64,000 nucleotides of DNA from Halobellus sp. LT62 (GCF_037031285.1 NZ_JAYEZO010000001.1:310001-374000), one strand, 5' to 3'. Shown: positions 1 to 8,832, numbered from the stretch's first letter. Translations and numbers: made by a program. The notes: generated by a model not told the origin, from the sequence alone.

Positions 1-1346
1 GGTTGCCACGTGAACGCGCGCGAGTAATCGAGCTCCCCGGTCCGCTGGTCAACCTCGCCGATCTCGCCGATCGCCTTCGAGCGCCGGACGCGCTCGCCGC
101 CGACCCGCGTCAGCGTCTGCACGCACAGCAGATCCAGCGACTGGACCATCGCCCGGGGAACGTTGATCGGCTCGTTCTCCAGGCGGTTGATCACCGTCTC
201 GATGCTGTCGGCGTGCATCGTCGAGAACGTCGTGTGGCCCGTGTTCATCGCCTGAAACAGCGTCACCGCCTCGTTGCCGCGGACCTCGCCGACGATGATG
301 TACTCGGGTCGGTGTCGGAGCGCAGAGCGCAGCAGATCGTACATATCGATGTCTGAGCCCTCGTGAAGTCGCTCCCGCGTCACCGACGACAGCCAGTTGT
401 CGTGATACAGCGACAGCTCTCTGGTGTCTTCGATGCTCAACACCTTCGCGCGCGGCGGGATGAACATCGAGACGGCGTTCATCGATGTCGTCTTTCCTGA
501 TGCCGTTCCGCCGGCGAAGATGAGGCTCTTGTTGTTCTCGATACAGAGCCACAGGTACGCCATCTCCTCGATCGAGAACGTCCCGTACTCGATGAGGTCG
601 ACCGGTGTGAACGGCTCGTCGGCGTACTTCCGGATCGTGAAGGCCGATCCGCGCGGCGTCACCTCCTCGCCGAGCGCGAGTTCGACTCGCGAACCGTCGG
701 GCAGCGTGGTCCCCACGATCGGATCGCCGACGCTGACGTGTCGCCCCGACTCCTGAGCCAGCCGGATCACGAAGTCGTCGAGGTCGTCGGCGGCGTAGGC
801 GACGTTCGTCTCGACGTCGGTGTACTCGTCGTGGTAGACGAAGATCGGGAGGCCGTACCCGTCACAGGAGATGTCCTCGATGTGGGGATCGTGCATCAGC
901 GGATCGATGCGGTCGAAGCCGCGGAAGTCGCGCGCGAGGTAGTACAACAGCGCGTGGAACGTCCGCATCGACACGTCGACGCCGTACTGTTCCAACAGCG
1001 CCTGCAACTCCGAGCGGAGCGTCTCCTCGGCGGTCGGTTCCGCGTCGGTCCGATACAGGAGCGGATCGCGGATGTCGACGCTGATTCGAGAGCGCAACTC
1101 GCGTCCGAACGCGTCGAGTTCGGGTTCCACCGCGTAGTAGTAATGCTCGCTCTCGCCGTCGTCGTACGTGACTGCGACGTACGCGTACGGGGCGTTCACC
1201 CAGTACTGGTCGACGATCTCCTCGTCCTCCGGCGGCTCGAAGTCGGCGAACACCCCGTCTTCGGGGCGGTACGGGCGGACGTCGAGCGGCGATCCCTTGA
1301 GGACGTCGACGACGCGTCCGATCCGTTCGCTGAGACGACTGAACAC
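1..1346 (-). CDS. Type IV pilus/archaellum-type secretion ATPase (GspE/VirB11/FlaI superfamily), 3' end off window
   Basis: Hexameric ATPase that would power a type IV pilus or archaellum-like machine from the cytoplasmic face of the membrane. The minus-strand frame shows Walker A GGTASGKT near residues 279-286 (counted from GTG 1346), then EYIIVGEVRG as Walker B and NTGHTTFSTMHAD as the His box; the C-terminus runs off the left edge. The only in-frame start of the usual kind is GTG 1346, but an acidic, typically haloarchaeal frame stays open upstream to a stop at 1542-1544, so the true start is probably near 1487-1495 (see findings). It is divergent from cbiA. No accessory genes are visible on this side, so pilus versus archaellum cannot be decided. 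Confidence 0.8.
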   Translation of the reverse strand, partial: MFSRLSERIGRVVDVLKGSPLDVRPYRPEDGVFADFEPPEDEEIVDQYWVNAPYAYVAVTYDDGESEHYYYAVEPELDAFGRELRSRISVDIRDPLLYRTDAEPTAEETLRSELQALLEQYGVDVSMRTFHALLYYLARDFRGFDRIDPLMHDPHIEDISCDGYGLPIFVYHDEYTDVETNVAYAADDLDDFVIRLAQESGRHVSVGDPIVGTTLPDGSRVELALGEEVTPRGSAFTIRKYADEPFTPVDLIEYGTFSIEEMAYLWLCIENNKSLIFAGGTASGKTTSMNAVSMFIPPRAKVLSIEDTRELSLYHDNWLSSVTRERLHEGSDIDMYDLLRSALRHRPEYIIVGEVRGNEAVTLFQAMNTGHTTFSTMHADSIETVINRLENEPINVPRAMVQSLDLLCVQTLTRVGGERVRRSKAIGEIGEVDQRTGELDYSRAFTWQ

Positions 1347-1522
1347 GTCGGAACCGTCGCTCGCGGCGTGTTCAGTCGCCGACTCCTCCGTTTCGTCCGC
1401 GGCCGCCTCGTCTGCGGGAGCCGCGGCTGTCTGACCCGCCGACCCGTCGTCAGTCCGTCGGTTCGAGTTGTGTTCGTCGATAGCGACGCCCCCACGTGCT
1501 ACCGGGCGTTTCGCGTGGAGCG

Positions 1523-1529
1523 ACTTATA
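1523..1529 (-). promoter_or_regulatory. TATA box of the left-edge ATPase gene
   Basis: On the minus strand the sequence reads gtataag. Transcription would begin about 25 bp downstream, near 1498, which favours a start codon near 1485-1495 rather than GTG 1346. Confidence 0.45.
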
Positions 1530-1544
1530 CTGTGGCCCGTTTCA

Positions 1545-1803
1545 GCCCTCGACCACTCCAGCGTCTCGTCCCACGAATCCCGTGTCGATCGTCGACCGGC
1601 AGATTCGGCGTTGTCTTGCGAACAGTCGGCACCCGCCGTCTCGCGCCCGCTCCCGGAGACGCGAGCGATCCGATCTCGCATCGGTGTGCCGAGCAACCGC
1701 GGACCGATGCGAGGGCGCTCTCAACTCACGGGGACGCTGGCCTCGGCTTCGGATAAAAAGGTACGCCACGGGCGGACCGAAAACGAATGATCGTCCCGCG
1801 GAC
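1545..1803. other. Intergenic region, no gene seen
   Basis: No convincing reading frame was found between the divergent ATPase and cbiA. An A-rich motif ggataaaaagg at about 1753 is a possible TATA element for cbiA but lies over 100 bp before its start. Confidence 0.4.
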
Positions 1804-1838
1804 GCCTGAAAACAGTTCGCGACTGCCTGAAAACAGTT
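1804..1838. repeat. Tandem 14-bp direct repeat upstream of cbiA
   Basis: The sequence gcctgaaaacagtt occurs at 1804-1817 and again at 1825-1838, a 21-bp spacing (two helical turns), ending 27 bp before the cbiA ATG. It sits where a promoter or operator of cbiA is expected. Confidence 0.6.
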
Positions 1839-1865
1839 AACCGGAAGCGTCGCCACCTTCCGTCG

Positions 1866-3197
1866 ATGACCACCGATGCGGTGCCCTCGGACCTACCGGG
1901 CGTCGTGCTGGCGGGGACGGCCTCCGGTGTCGGCAAGACCGTCGCGACGCTGGCGGTCTGTCGGGCGCTCGAACGCGAAGGAAAGACCCCCGTCGCCGCG
2001 AAGGCCGGCCCCGACTTCATCGATCCGAGCCACCACGCCGCGGTGCTCGGTCGCCCCTCGCGGACCCTCGACCCGTGGCTCGCGGGCGATTCCGGGATCA
2101 GGCGAGCGTACGCGCTCGGTGCCGACGAGGGCGACGTCTGCGTCGTCGAGGGGATGATGGGCCTCTACGACGGCGACGTGAGCACCGCCGCGGTCGCCGA
2201 GGCGCTCGACCTCCCGGTGATCCTCGTCGCCGACGCCGCCGGCGGGATGGAGAGCGTCGCCGCAACCGCGCTCGGCTTCCAGCAGTACGCCGACCGCGCG
2301 GGCTACGACATCGACGTCGTCGGCCTCCTCGCCGCGCGCGCTCACGGCGGCCGTCACGAACAGGGGATCCGCGACGCCGTCGAGGGGCTCCGGTACGTCG
2401 GTCGCACCCCCTCGCTCGACGGCTTGGAGATCCCCGATCGACACCTCGGCCTCCACTTCGGCGACGAGTCGCCCGTCGACGACGAGGCGTTGGACTCGGC
2501 GGCACGCGGGATCGACGCTGACGCGCTCGTCGACCTCGCGCGTCGACCGGAACTCGACACGCCGCCGTCGCTCCGCGCGGCAGACGAGACCGGCGCGCGG
2601 GTCGGCCTCGCGACCGACGACGCCTTCCGTTTCGTCTACCCGAGTACGCGGCAGCGACTCGCCGCCCGCGGAACTGTCGAGCCGTTTTCGCCCGTCGCGG
2701 GCGACCCCGTTCCCGACTGCGACGTCGTCTACCTCCCCGGCGGTTACCCGGAGCGACATGCGGCCGCGCTCGCGGCGTCGGACACGCTGGACGAACTGGC
2801 CGACCTCGCCGCCGACGGGCTGCCGGTGTTCGGCGAGTGCGGCGGCCTGATGGCGCTCGGCGAGTCGCTGACGACCGCTGACGGCGTCGCACACGATATG
2901 GCGGGCGTGCTCCCGGTGGAGACGCGGATGACGGACGGTCCCGTCGCCTTGGATCACGTGGGCGTCCGCGCCCGCGAGGACTGTCTCATCGCACCCGCCG
3001 GCGAGACGCGTCGCGGGCACGAGTTCCACTACTCGTCGGCGACGGCCGCTCCGGACGCCCGGTTCGCCTTCGAGATGGTGCGCGGCGCGGGCGTCGACGG
3101 CGCGAACGACGGACTCCGAGAGTACAACACGCTCGCGACGTACGGGCATTTCCACGTCGGCTCGGGCGCGTTCGACTATCTCTTGGAGACGGTCTGA
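1866..3197 (+). CDS. cbiA: Cobyrinic acid a,c-diamide synthase (CbiA/CobB)
   Basis: Glutamine-dependent amidation of the a and c side chains of the corrin ring in adenosylcobalamin synthesis. The N-terminal ATP-binding domain has the P-loop GTASGVGKT (residues 17-25) and the downstream VEGMMGLYDG motif. The C-terminal class I glutaminase domain has its nucleophile in FGECGGLM (Cys325) and a His in the HFHVGSG region near the end. At 443 residues the length is normal for the family. It stands alone; the other cobalamin genes of the window (cobO, cbiP) lie 12 kb downstream on the same strand. Direct repeats just upstream may control it. Confidence 0.95.
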   Translation: MTTDAVPSDLPGVVLAGTASGVGKTVATLAVCRALEREGKTPVAAKAGPDFIDPSHHAAVLGRPSRTLDPWLAGDSGIRRAYALGADEGDVCVVEGMMGLYDGDVSTAAVAEALDLPVILVADAAGGMESVAATALGFQQYADRAGYDIDVVGLLAARAHGGRHEQGIRDAVEGLRYVGRTPSLDGLEIPDRHLGLHFGDESPVDDEALDSAARGIDADALVDLARRPELDTPPSLRAADETGARVGLATDDAFRFVYPSTRQRLAARGTVEPFSPVAGDPVPDCDVVYLPGGYPERHAAALAASDTLDELADLAADGLPVFGECGGLMALGESLTTADGVAHDMAGVLPVETRMTDGPVALDHVGVRAREDCLIAPAGETRRGHEFHYSSATAAPDARFAFEMVRGAGVDGANDGLREYNTLATYGHFHVGSGAFDYLLETV

Positions 3198-3286
3198 GCT
3201 ATTTCTTGGAGACCGTCTGAGCTGTCGCTGCAGTCGAGCACACCGGGGACGTCGCCGGCGCTCCGCTTCGAGCCCATCTCGCAGGG

Positions 3287-3293
3287 TTTATGG
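3287..3293 (+). promoter_or_regulatory. TATA box of the L37Ae-rpoP operon
   Basis: tttatgg centred about 30 bp before ATG 3320, the spacing of a leaderless haloarchaeal transcript. This supports ATG 3320 over the upstream in-frame ATG at 3290. Confidence 0.6.
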
Positions 3294-3319
3294 CTCCGCC
3301 GGGGGTATCACGCGATACT

Positions 3320-3592
3320 ATGGCCGAACAGAAGGCACGAACGACCGGGAGCGCCGGTCGATTCGGTGCGCGATACGGACGCGTCGCCCGTCGACGCGTG
3401 AAGGAAATCGAAGAGGAGATGCGGAACGCGACGGTCGACGAGGACAGCGTCACCCGTCTCGAGCCCGGCATCTGGCAGAACGACGAGACCGGCGAGATCT
3501 TCACCGGCGGCACCTACCGGCCGCAGACGCCCGGTGGCAAGCAGGTCAGCCGCTCGATCCGCGCGGCGCTCTCCGGCGACAACGAGGAGTGA
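3320..3592 (+). CDS. rpl37ae: Large-subunit ribosomal protein L37Ae (eL43), cysteine-free variant
   Basis: Structural protein of the large ribosomal subunit. The N-terminus [17 protein letters not shown], the central GIWQ motif and [12 protein letters not shown] match archaeal L37Ae. Family members normally carry a CxxC...CxxC zinc ribbon flanking GIWQ; here both pairs are gone (DEDS before it, NDETGE after it) and the 90-residue protein contains no cysteine. It is first gene of a conserved archaeal operon with rpoP, pcc1 and prefoldin beta. The start is set by the TATA box at 3287 and by family length. Confidence 0.9.
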   Translation: MAEQKARTTGSAGRFGARYGRVARRRVKEIEEEMRNATVDEDSVTRLEPGIWQNDETGEIFTGGTYRPQTPGGKQVSRSIRAALSGDNEE

Positions 3593-3665
3593 TCGCCGTC
3601 CGCGTCGTCGACGCGGTCGCGCCCACACGAAAGAACCAACATCCCCACACCCCACCTACGTACCA

Positions 3666-3800
3666 ATGAGCTACAAGTGTTCGCGGTGCAAGCGAGACGT
3701 CGAACTGGACGAGTACGGCGGCGTCCGCTGCCCGTACTGCGGTCACCGAATCCTGTTGAAAGAGCGCGCGCCGGACGTCAAGGAAGTCCCGGTCGAATAA
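3666..3800 (+). CDS. rpoP: DNA-directed RNA polymerase subunit P (Rpb12-like)
   Basis: Small zinc-binding subunit that stabilises archaeal RNA polymerase. The 44-residue protein holds CSRC at residues 4-7 and CPYC about 16 residues later, the expected four-cysteine zinc ribbon, followed by the basic GHRILLKER motif. It lies 73 bp after the L37Ae gene and 16 bp before pcc1, an order conserved across archaea. Confidence 0.95.
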   Translation: MSYKCSRCKRDVELDEYGGVRCPYCGHRILLKERAPDVKEVPVE

Positions 3801-3816
3801 CCCGTTCTCGAAGCCG

Positions 3817-4107
3817 ATGGCGAGCCGAGAGACGCCGGCCGTCGAAGCCGCACACGCGGCCGAATTCGACTTTTCCTACCCCGAAGAGCGGACCGCTCGC
3901 ACGATTTTCGAGAGCGTTCGCGTCGAGATCGACGAGATCGCCGACGAGCGATCGCGAGCCGACGTCACCCGCGAGGGGCGCGTCGTGACGGTGACCGTGG
4001 AGGCCGCCGACCTCGTCGCGCTCCGCGCGGCGCAGAACACGTGGATCCGACTCGTCGAAATCGCCGAAGACGTCGCAGCGGGCGGGCAGCACCTCGTGGA
4101 CGCCTGA
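3817..4107 (+). CDS. pcc1: KEOPS complex subunit Pcc1
   Basis: Dimerising subunit of the KEOPS complex, which makes the t6A modification of ANN-decoding tRNAs with Kae1, Bud32 and Cgi121. The 96-residue protein has the short alpha/beta Pcc1 fold signature ([14 protein letters not shown]...[17 protein letters not shown]) and fits the family length. It lies in the conserved operon between rpoP and prefoldin beta, which strongly supports the call. Confidence 0.9.
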   Translation: MASRETPAVEAAHAAEFDFSYPEERTARTIFESVRVEIDEIADERSRADVTREGRVVTVTVEAADLVALRAAQNTWIRLVEIAEDVAAGGQHLVDA

Positions 4108-4163
4108 CAGGCGCTGATCGGAGAATACGGGCCTTTTTCAGTCCGGATCCCGTCGCCACGGGT

Positions 4164-4550
4164 ATGCAGGGCAATCTGCCGCCGGAAGCACAGGAGAAAC
4201 TCGAGGAACTACAGGATCTGCAGGAGACGGCTCAGAAGGTGGCCGCCCAGAAGGAGCAGGCCGAGTCGACGCTGAACGAGTCGAAGACGGCGCTCGATGC
4301 CCTCGACGACATCGACGAGGACACGACGATGTACCGCGAGGTCGGCGAACTGCTCGTTGAGGCCGAGTACGACGAGGCCCACGACGAGCTCTCCGAGAAG
4401 GTCGACACCCTCGAAATCCGCGTCGAGCAGCTGCAAAAGCAGGAACAGCGCGTCCAAGAGCAGTTCGAGAGCCTGCAGGAAGAGCTCCAGCAGATGCTGC
4501 AGGGCGGCGCGGGCGGCGGTCCGATGGGCCCCGGCGGCGCTGGCGCATAA
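4164..4550 (+). CDS. pfdB: Prefoldin subunit beta
   Basis: Chaperone subunit; four beta subunits join two alpha subunits in a jellyfish-shaped hexamer that passes unfolded proteins to the thermosome. The 128-residue protein is two long coiled-coil helices (about 7-50 and 75-115) joined by the beta-hairpin region [15 protein letters not shown], ending in a flexible Gly/Met-rich tail that is longer than in many homologues. The start is ATG 4164; an upstream in-frame ATG at 4041 overlaps pcc1 and gives a non-homologous extension. Confidence 0.95.
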   Translation: MQGNLPPEAQEKLEELQDLQETAQKVAAQKEQAESTLNESKTALDALDDIDEDTTMYREVGELLVEAEYDEAHDELSEKVDTLEIRVEQLQKQEQRVQEQFESLQEELQQMLQGGAGGGPMGPGGAGA

Positions 4551-4554
4551 CCCG

Positions 4555-4815
4555 ATGCCGACCGACGAAGAAGTCGTCCAGACGGCCGCGGAGGCCGCAG
4601 AGGGCGTGATATTCGCCCACTACAGACAATCGGAACTGACGGACGTCGACGTGACCGTCACGTTCGAGGACGGCGTCCTCGACGTCGACGTGTACGTCAA
4701 CGCGCCCGACGACACGGACGGGGACGCCGACGAGGTCGCCGACGAGGTCGCCGACGAAGCCGCGCGGGCGGCGGGCGACGCCGTCGACGAACTGTTCGCC
4801 GCCGAGGACGCGTAG
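4555..4815 (+). CDS. DUF3194 family protein
   Basis: Small acidic protein of 86 residues starting 5 bp after the prefoldin beta stop, so almost certainly cotranslated with it. A DUF3194 gene directly after prefoldin beta is a known archaeal arrangement. The core IFAHYRQSELTDVDVTV...DGVLDVDVYVN looks like an alpha/beta fold; a repeated DEVADEVADEAA segment makes a C-terminal acidic helix. Function is unknown; a role with prefoldin is inferred only from linkage. Confidence 0.8.
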   Translation: MPTDEEVVQTAAEAAEGVIFAHYRQSELTDVDVTVTFEDGVLDVDVYVNAPDDTDGDADEVADEVADEAARAAGDAVDELFAAEDA

Positions 4816-5070
4816 GGCGTTCGCGGGGGCTCCCGTTTTATCCGTCACCTCTCGAAGGATAACCACGGCGAGCCGCGGGAGTCGAGCGCGCGACGGCTGC
4901 CGGTTTCACCCGTGGGGCAGTTCTACGGCGGCCAGCGTCGTCTAGACACGCCTCGACAGACACGCTCTACCTTCAAGTGAACGAGGCCAATACGTCTCAC
5001 ATAATGACAGATGAACTGCCGACTATGGGGCGTCGGTTCCGGGGTGAACGGGCGGCGAGGACTGGTGACG

Positions 5071-6741
5071 ATGGCGTTTGACGGCGGCCAGACGGAGCTG
5101 ATGCGGACGAACGGTGCACTGATCGGATCAGTCAGCGGCTTCGCCGACGCGTGGGAGGATATCGCCGCGATTTCCGACGGGGAGTCCTCACTCGGGACGG
5201 CGGAGTTCAGTATCGTCGACGAGCGCGGGGGCTTCTTCCGAGACTTTCTCGGCGACTCGGAGAACTCGTATCCCGACGAACCGCTGCGTGCCGAAATCGC
5301 GGCTATCAAAGACCGCATCGTCGTCCGCGGTGTCGAGAACCCCTTCGAGGCTGACGTGATCGACGGGGAGTCGAAACTGAAGGTGAGGGGGACGTGGATC
5401 AAACCGATCTTTCGGCTGACGGCCATCGAGATCGACGGTTCGCGGTACGAATACGTCGACGGCGAGCTCCGAGAGCAGTCCCAGAATCCCGGACGGAGAG
5501 CGCCCGAAACGACCGCCGGCGACCGTGGACCCAGTCGCTCGTCCGATCGCTCGTCCCGTGTGTCCGACCGCTCGTCTCAGCCCGGGACGTGCCCACAATG
5601 CGACGGACGCGGCCATCCCGCCGACGCCGACGTCACCACCTGCCCGGAGTGTGACGGCGAGGGACAGACGACGGAGATCCACGACACCCCGCTCGGTCGG
5701 GTCAAGCAGACGCAGACCTGTCAGCGCTGCGGGGGGGACGGTAAAATCTACAGTGAGACGTGTTCGATCTGTGGCGGCGACGGAGTCTCCCGCGAGGCAG
5801 CCAGCACACGGCGACAAGCGGGAGACCGGACAGCGGCCGCCGACCCGGAGGAAACGGCGGACCGGACGCGAATCGCCGACCGGCTCGAAGCCAACGTCCC
5901 CGACGGAATTCCCCCCGCACCGGACGTCGCAGTCGAGTACGACGCGCTGACTGACAAGCAACATATCGGCGGCGGCGGCAACGCCGACGTGACGCGCGAG
6001 ACGCTTTCGACTCCCGACGGCGACGTGGCGTTGGCGATCAAGCGCCCTCGGCTGGGCGGCACGCTCGATATCGACACCATCGAGCGGATGCTCGCGGAGG
6101 CCGAGACGTGGGACAAACTGGACGACCACGACCACGTCGTCGGCGTCGTCGATTACGGCAGCATGCCGCTCCCGTGGATCGCGATGGAGTATATGGACGG
6201 CGGACACCTCGGCGAGCGCTGTGGCGAAATGGATCTCCCGCAGGCGCTCTGGACCGCGCGATCGATCACGGAGGGGATCTACCACGCCCACCGCCGCGGC
6301 GTCGCCCACCTCGATATCAAACCGCAGAACGTCCTGTTCCGGGCGGTGAAGAGCGCTTGGGACGTCCCGAAAGTCGCCGACTGGGGGCTCTCGAAACACC
6401 TGCTGGAGCATTCGAAAAGCGTCGAGGGGATGTCCGTGGAGTACGCCGCCCCCGAGCAGTTCGACGACGATTACGGACGCGCGGACGACATCACCGACGT
6501 CTACCAACTCGGCGCGGTCTTCTACGAACTGTTCACGGGCCGACCGCCGTTCGAGGGGCAACCGTTTCGAGTTATCGATATGATCAGATCCGAGCGGCCG
6601 ACGCCCCCCAGCGAGGTCGCGGACGTGCCGGCGGAGTTGGACGACGTGTTGCTGACGGCGCTCGCGACGGAGAAGGACGACCGCTACGACGATATCGTGT
6701 ACTTTCGTGACGCCCTCGACGACGTGATCGAGGGGCGATAA
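5071..6741 (+). CDS. Ser/Thr protein kinase with N-terminal DnaJ-type CxxCxGxG zinc repeats
   Basis: Hanks-type protein kinase with all catalytic elements: glycine loop GGGGNADV (residues 300-307), lysine in LAIKRP (K324), catalytic loop HLDIKPQN (413-420), DWG in place of DFG (437-439) and AAPE (459-462). Before it, residues about 174-240 contain four CxxCxGxG repeats (CPQCDGRG, CPECDGEG, CQRCGGDG, CSICGGDG), the arrangement of the DnaJ zinc region, after a Ser/Arg-rich linker. Residues 1-150 are an unrecognised domain. I chose ATG 5071; ATG 5011 is in frame but adds a low-acidity segment. The gene stands alone before a convergent DUF2070 gene. Confidence 0.88.
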   Translation: MAFDGGQTELMRTNGALIGSVSGFADAWEDIAAISDGESSLGTAEFSIVDERGGFFRDFLGDSENSYPDEPLRAEIAAIKDRIVVRGVENPFEADVIDGESKLKVRGTWIKPIFRLTAIEIDGSRYEYVDGELREQSQNPGRRAPETTAGDRGPSRSSDRSSRVSDRSSQPGTCPQCDGRGHPADADVTTCPECDGEGQTTEIHDTPLGRVKQTQTCQRCGGDGKIYSETCSICGGDGVSREAASTRRQAGDRTAAADPEETADRTRIADRLEANVPDGIPPAPDVAVEYDALTDKQHIGGGGNADVTRETLSTPDGDVALAIKRPRLGGTLDIDTIERMLAEAETWDKLDDHDHVVGVVDYGSMPLPWIAMEYMDGGHLGERCGEMDLPQALWTARSITEGIYHAHRRGVAHLDIKPQNVLFRAVKSAWDVPKVADWGLSKHLLEHSKSVEGMSVEYAAPEQFDDDYGRADDITDVYQLGAVFYELFTGRPPFEGQPFRVIDMIRSERPTPPSEVADVPAELDDVLLTALATEKDDRYDDIVYFRDALDDVIEGR

Positions 6742-6805
6742 GACGGGAATCGAGAGGTGGGGCGTCGGGACGCGGTCTTCTGTGGCACGTCGGAGAGCTG
6801 CCGGC

Positions 6806-8788
6806 CTACGCGAACAGGAATATCAGCACGCTCACGGCGACGGCTGCGAGGATGATCGAGGCGGCGAAGACGCCGCCCATCGCGACGACCGCGTTCGCGT
6901 GGCTGGCCAGCGTCTCCGTCCGATCGTTGCCGAAGACAGTGACCTCCGCGCGCTCGACCGCGACGCCCGCCTCGACGGGCTCCAGATCCGCGCGGGCCTC
7001 GTCGGTCAGGTCGCAAACGAGCGTTCGGAGCTCGTCCCAGTCGATGGCCGCGCCGACCTGATTGTCGGCGTCGACGGTGTTGACGATGTGCGTGTCGGTC
7101 GTCATCACCTCGGCCTCGTCGACGAGGCCGCCGGTTGCTCGGGACTCTTTCGGCGTCCCGCCGTCGCCGGATTCCATCCGGCTGCTCGCGGGACTTCGTC
7201 CCGCCCCGTCGACGAGCGCGTCGACGAGTTCGCCGCGCAGACCGGGTTCCATGTTATTGCCATCGATCAGCACGTACGCCGTCTCTTGGCCGTCGACCGC
7301 CGTGACGGCGACGCGGATGCCGAGCGGACCGATACCGTCGGCCGGGTCCCACGGCGTTTCGTCCCACGCGACGCCGAGTTCGAGTTCGTCGCTGCCGGCG
7401 GTTGCGAGCCGGCGTCCCGAGTTGCCGGCCGCGCCGATCATATCGAACGCGCGCTTCGAACCGGGCGTGACGTGGCCCAGATCCGGGCCGCTCAGCCCGT
7501 CGTTGGAGTTGTGCGCGTCGACGAGGAGCACGTCGTCGAGGCCGCTGGTTCGGGCCTCCGCTGCGGCTGAGAGCCCGACGCCGTACTCGACGTCGTCGGC
7601 GAAGCCGGGCGCGAACGTCGAGACAAGGAGCGCGTCGTCGCCGAAGCGCTGTCCGAGCATCGAGGCCTCGCCGGAGTCCACGCGGACGCTCCGGGTCGCC
7701 TCCGCGTCGTAGATGATTCGATCGGCAGCGCTGCGAGCGGCGTCGAGAATCGTGTCGACCTCGCGCTCGGTCACGAGGTTGAAGTCGTGGCCGGCGGTGG
7801 CGTGCGGCGGGAAGACGAGCCCCGAACAGTCCGTGGCGACGCGCTCGGGGAAGTTGCCGCCGCCGATTTCCCCCATCGGCCCGGGGTGGATCATCGGCAG
7901 GACGAAGCGGGCCTTCTCTTCGCCCTCCATCCTCCGGAACGAGAGCACCGAGACGGGGGCGATGGCCTCCTCGCCGAGCTGCTGGAAGAACTCCTCCAAC
8001 TCGCGGGAGCCCTCGGCGACGTGCCCGATGAACCCCCGGAGAAAATCGAGCATCGAGACCCCGAGACTCCGCCGCCACGGTCTGTCGACGGCGACGATGA
8101 AGACGTACACCGCGAGCGCGTAGATGCCGCAGGTGACCGCGAGCAGCGCGAAGTGCTCGGCGGTGATCGCCGAGAGCTCTGCGGGGGCGTCGGCGGAGCG
8201 GGCGAGATAGGGAGTCAAATATGCGTCGACCACGGTCCCGCCGACTTCCAGAAATCGGAGGGTGCCGCTGTAGACGAACAGGAGAACCGCCGCGGCGAGC
8301 GTCTGGAGGCTCGCGGGGATCGACGCGACGAGCACCGACGAGCGCGAGACGGCCATAATCACGAGCAATCGGAAGGCGAAGATCGAGGCGAGGCCGACGA
8401 CGAGCGCGTCGTAGACGAACTGCTGTTCGAGCGACGTGAACACCGAGACGATCGCCGCGAGAGTGACGATCGTCACGAGGATGATCTCCGAGAGCAAGGC
8501 GAGAAGCGACGATCGGTTCGGGGTGAGCCTCCCTCCGACGAACCGGTCGACGCCGGTCGTCCCGAAGGCGGCGACGACGGTCGGAATCCCGATGAAGAAG
8601 ATGCCCTCCCACGCGTCCCGGCCGAAGAAGAACAGCCCGCGCCACGTCCGGGCGTACGCGCCGGAATCGAACGCTGCGACGCCTGCAACGGCCGCGATCA
8701 GGAGGGCGAACGCGAGGCTGGAGTACCAACTCGGCGCGCGGAAGATGAATCGAGAGAGGCTCGCGAGGTCGCTTTGTGTGGATGTCAT
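6806..8788 (-). CDS. DUF2070 family membrane protein
   Basis: Archaeal membrane protein of unknown function, 660 residues. The N-terminal 300 residues hold about seven hydrophobic spans, followed by a large soluble domain with LPMIHPGPMGEIGGGNFPER and VLLVDAHNSND, motifs rich in possible metal ligands (His, Asp, Asn). A final hydrophobic span closes the C-terminus. The start is ATG 8788 (MTSTQSDL); a longer frame upstream overlaps guaAA and is Arg-rich. It is codirectional with guaAA, 44 bp away. Confidence 0.88.
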   Translation of the reverse strand: MTSTQSDLASLSRFIFRAPSWYSSLAFALLIAAVAGVAAFDSGAYARTWRGLFFFGRDAWEGIFFIGIPTVVAAFGTTGVDRFVGGRLTPNRSSLLALLSEIILVTIVTLAAIVSVFTSLEQQFVYDALVVGLASIFAFRLLVIMAVSRSSVLVASIPASLQTLAAAVLLFVYSGTLRFLEVGGTVVDAYLTPYLARSADAPAELSAITAEHFALLAVTCGIYALAVYVFIVAVDRPWRRSLGVSMLDFLRGFIGHVAEGSRELEEFFQQLGEEAIAPVSVLSFRRMEGEEKARFVLPMIHPGPMGEIGGGNFPERVATDCSGLVFPPHATAGHDFNLVTEREVDTILDAARSAADRIIYDAEATRSVRVDSGEASMLGQRFGDDALLVSTFAPGFADDVEYGVGLSAAAEARTSGLDDVLLVDAHNSNDGLSGPDLGHVTPGSKRAFDMIGAAGNSGRRLATAGSDELELGVAWDETPWDPADGIGPLGIRVAVTAVDGQETAYVLIDGNNMEPGLRGELVDALVDGAGRSPASSRMESGDGGTPKESRATGGLVDEAEVMTTDTHIVNTVDADNQVGAAIDWDELRTLVCDLTDEARADLEPVEAGVAVERAEVTVFGNDRTETLASHANAVVAMGGVFAASIILAAVAVSVLIFLFA

Positions 8789-8832
8789 CGGTGAAGAGAT
8801 TCGAACCGCGGGCCGGACGGGGATCGGGAACG

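Noticed and set aside
738-1790. 350-codon plus-strand frame at the left end
   Set aside because: The minus strand encodes an obvious secretion ATPase with Walker motifs here; the plus frame is a shadow.
5011-5070. ATG 5011 as the start of the kinase gene
   Set aside because: The extra 20 residues are neutral to basic with cysteine and lack halophile character; ATG 5071 begins a typical acidic sequence.
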